Below are positions 62,608-64,000 of a stretch of DNA of 64,000 nt, piece after piece; the stretch's first letter is position 1; the number at the start of each line of letters is the position of its first letter. Below the pieces are notes generated by a model. The model saw only the letters and a program-made list of their open reading frames with translations, was not told the DNA's origin and made no database searches. Source of the stretch: Humibacillus xanthopallidus (GTDB lineage Bacteria; Actinomycetota; Actinomycetes; Actinomycetales; Dermatophilaceae); NCBI RefSeq assembly GCF_006716675.1, contig NZ_VFPM01000002.1, positions 744,001-808,000 on the forward strand. The letters are read 5' to 3'. A program made the translations under genes and the position numbers.

Positions 62608-63623
62608 GCGGTGACCCGGCTCGCACGGTCCTCGCGCAGGCGCAGCCCGAGGTCGAGGGCAGCGCCCGCGAGGTCGGCGGCGGCGTCTACCGAGCTCATG
62701 AGCAGGGGGCGGTGCTCGACCTCGAGACGCGACCGGGCGGATGGCCGGCCGGCCGGCATCGGGTCCTGCTCGTCGACGAGCCAGCCGTCGAGGAAGTCCT
62801 CGTAGAGGCCGGCGACACCGGCGCTCGACTCCTCGACGCCGATGGCGCGCAGGCAGGCGTCGGCGTGGCCCCGGACGGGTCGCCCGCCGACGAGGGGAGA
62901 GACGCCGACGACGGGGGCGCGGGTGCCGCGCAGCGCGTCGCGCACCCCGGGCACGCCGAGGATGATGCCGATCGACACGACGGGGTTGCTCGGCGGCAGG
63001 AGGACGACGTCTGTCTCACGGATCGCGTCGAGCACCCCGGGGGCCGCGGTCGCCTGGTCGAGCCCGGCGACGACGAAGCGCTCGGCCGGGAGCGCGGCCT
63101 GGTGCCGCACCCACCACTCCTGGAAGTGGATGGCCCGCTGCTCGCCGTCCTCCTCGACGACGACGTGCGTCTCGACGGGGGTGTCGGTCATGGGCAGGAG
63201 CGTGACGCCGAGGTCGGGCAGGCCCCAGCGGGCCGAGAGCCGCGAGACCACCTGGCTGAGCGGCATACCGCGGCCGAGGAGCTGGGAGCGGTAGACGTGG
63301 GTGGCAAAGTCCTTGTCTCCCAAGGTGAACCACTGCGGGGTGGCGCCCAGTGCAGCGAGTTCCGTTGCGAGAGAGTGCGTCTCGTCGGCGCGCCCCCAGC
63401 CCTGACCCTCGTGGACACCTCCGCCGAGGGTGTAGAGGATCGTGTCGATGTCTGGGCAGACCCGCAGGCCGAAGAGGGTGATGTCGTCACCGGTGTTGCC
63501 GATGACGGTGATCCGGGTAGGTGCCTCGCCGGAAGCGGTTGCAGAGCGGTGCTCGAGGTGGCGGAGCAGTCCACGGAGGAAGCGGGCGCCGCCCACACCT
63601 CCGGCCAGGGCGGTGATGCGCAT
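62604..63623 (-). CDS. fbiA: 2-phospho-L-lactate transferase FbiA/CofD
   Basis: 339 aa, ATG start. N-terminal ALAGGVGGARFLRGL phosphate loop, VIGNTGDDITLFGLRVCPDID (catalytic Asp pair), GWGRADET, and VVLLPPSNPVVSIGIIL. Transfers the phospholactate/phosphoenolpyruvate moiety to Fo in F420 synthesis. Operon fbiA-fbiB, next to a whiB2-like gene, as in mycobacteria. Confidence 0.95.
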   Translation of the reverse strand: MRITALAGGVGGARFLRGLLRHLEHRSATASGEAPTRITVIGNTGDDITLFGLRVCPDIDTILYTLGGGVHEGQGWGRADETHSLATELAALGATPQWFTLGDKDFATHVYRSQLLGRGMPLSQVVSRLSARWGLPDLGVTLLPMTDTPVETHVVVEEDGEQRAIHFQEWWVRHQAALPAERFVVAGLDQATAAPGVLDAIRETDVVLLPPSNPVVSIGIILGVPGVRDALRGTRAPVVGVSPLVGGRPVRGHADACLRAIGVEESSAGVAGLYEDFLDGWLVDEQDPMPAGRPSARSRLEVEHRPLLMSSVDAAADLAGAALDLGLRLREDRASRVTA

Positions 63624-63699
63624 GTGCCGATCCTCTCAGTCCGCCTGCGCCGTCGCGTCGCCAGGTCGAGGAAGAAGTGGGCGAATATCATCTTCGGGC

Positions 63700-63729
63700 T
63701 TGACGTGAGGCGTATGACACGCATGTAAT
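63700..63729 (+). promoter_or_regulatory. Promoter for the whiB-family gene
   Basis: TTGACG (63700-63705), 18-nt spacer, TGTAAT (63724-63729), in one of the most AT-rich pockets of the window. It would give a leader of about 135 nt before the ATG at 63871. The 247-nt gap to fbiA holds nothing else I can support. Confidence 0.55.
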
Positions 63730-63870
63730 TTCATTGTTGTATTCGTCGGGGTCGGTTCCGTGGTGGTGCAGGTCGGTGCAGGTGATCGACTCGCTCGCAG
63801 TCGGGGGAACGGTGCCGAGGGATGCAGCAAGTGCTGACACACATAGAGAAGTCAGGGTCGAGGAGGGGTC

Positions 63871-64000
63871 ATGCACGAGCTGTTTGCAGTCATACCGGAC
63901 ACGGGTGCGGAGGAGGGTGAGCTCTCCTGGCAGGAGCGCTCGCTCTGCGCGCAGACCGATCCCGAGGCGTTCTTCCCCGAGAAGGGCGGCTCCACCCGAG
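63871..64000 (+). CDS. WhiB family regulator, WhiB2/WhmD-like (3' end outside window)
   Basis: The first 43 codons are present, cut by the window end. ATG 63871 has GAGGAGGGG upstream. LSWQERSLCAQTDPEAFFPE with the first iron-sulfur Cys (Cys26) and EKGGSTR is near-identical to WhiB2/WhmD/WhiB, a regulator of septation and development. Position beside fbiA-fbiB supports whiB2. The remaining three Cys and the DNA-binding tail lie beyond the window. Confidence 0.9.
   Translation, partial: MHELFAVIPDTGAEEGELSWQERSLCAQTDPEAFFPEKGGSTR

Overview
The window is very GC-rich (about 70% by eye), almost entirely coding, and rich in GTG starts and 4-nt ATGA/GTGA gene overlaps. Gene content points to a high-GC actinobacterium. 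Markers are AdnAB, UvrD2, NudC, mycoredoxin, WhiB7, an F420 pathway (fbiA/fbiB), SigH with a zinc anti-sigma factor, ribosomal protein bL37 and UPF0182. From memory, the order resembles Mycobacterium tuberculosis Rv3193-Rv3213 (adnAB, nudC, uvrD2, whiB7, PDZ protease, UPF0182), then Rv3221A-Rv3228 (rshA, sigH, SRAP, aroA, rsgA), then Rv3260-Rv3262 (whiB2, fbiA, fbiB). The lineage is not mycobacterial in detail; a family such as Intrasporangiaceae is a guess.

Layout. 1-4870: ferritin-like protein, two small GlsB/YeaQ-type membrane proteins, DUF3107, TetR and the divergent sulfur-carrier activator moeZ, then an alkyltransferase-like/VOC fusion. 4990-9020: envelope glycan genes (GT2-like, GT61 fusion, methyltransferase). 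9080-11880: Fur-type regulator plus katG. 12070-18820: adnA-adnB. 18910-26400: APH-fold protein, nudC, mycoredoxin, ppk2, uvrD2 (apparent CTG start), and whiB7 behind a long attenuated leader. 26540-34730: AarF kinase, a RiPP-cyclodehydratase-like protein, DUF5679, metallopeptidase, Nudix, DUF2342, moaE, PDZ-Lon protease, PPA1309. 34890-38160: UPF0182 and initiator tRNA. 38290-46510: molybdopterin oxidoreductase, third GlsB protein, MarR, a class V aminotransferase and an M16 peptidase pair. 46570-50860: a minus-strand run GNAT-hisN-rsgA-aroA-DoxX. 51080-53900: SRAP, alpha/beta hydrolase, sigH, anti-sigma factor, bL37. 54150-57020: a 30-codon gene and two membrane HD-domain proteins. 57270-64000: malic enzyme, bioY plus ECF transporter, MDR dehydrogenase, fbiB-fbiA, and the start of a whiB2-like gene.

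Together these genes cover DNA break processing and repair (AdnAB, UvrD2, SRAP, ATL), redox and antibiotic stress (Fur/KatG, mycoredoxin, SigH, WhiB7), molybdenum cofactor and sulfur transfer (MoeZ, MoaE), and cofactor supply (biotin, F420). I found no insertion sequence, prophage, CRISPR array or rRNA.

The most unusual signal is not a gene. The octamer GTATGCCG (or its complement) occurs 32 times by my hand count, about once per 2 kb, on both strands and in several reading frames, often forcing otherwise rare codons; I estimate about two by chance. Other points of interest are the whiB7 attenuator, a 30-codon gene with its own Shine-Dalgarno and terminator, two long perfect or near-perfect inverted repeats, an ATL-glyoxalase fusion, an orphan RiPP-cyclodehydratase-like protein, and a kinase-fold protein lacking catalytic aspartates.
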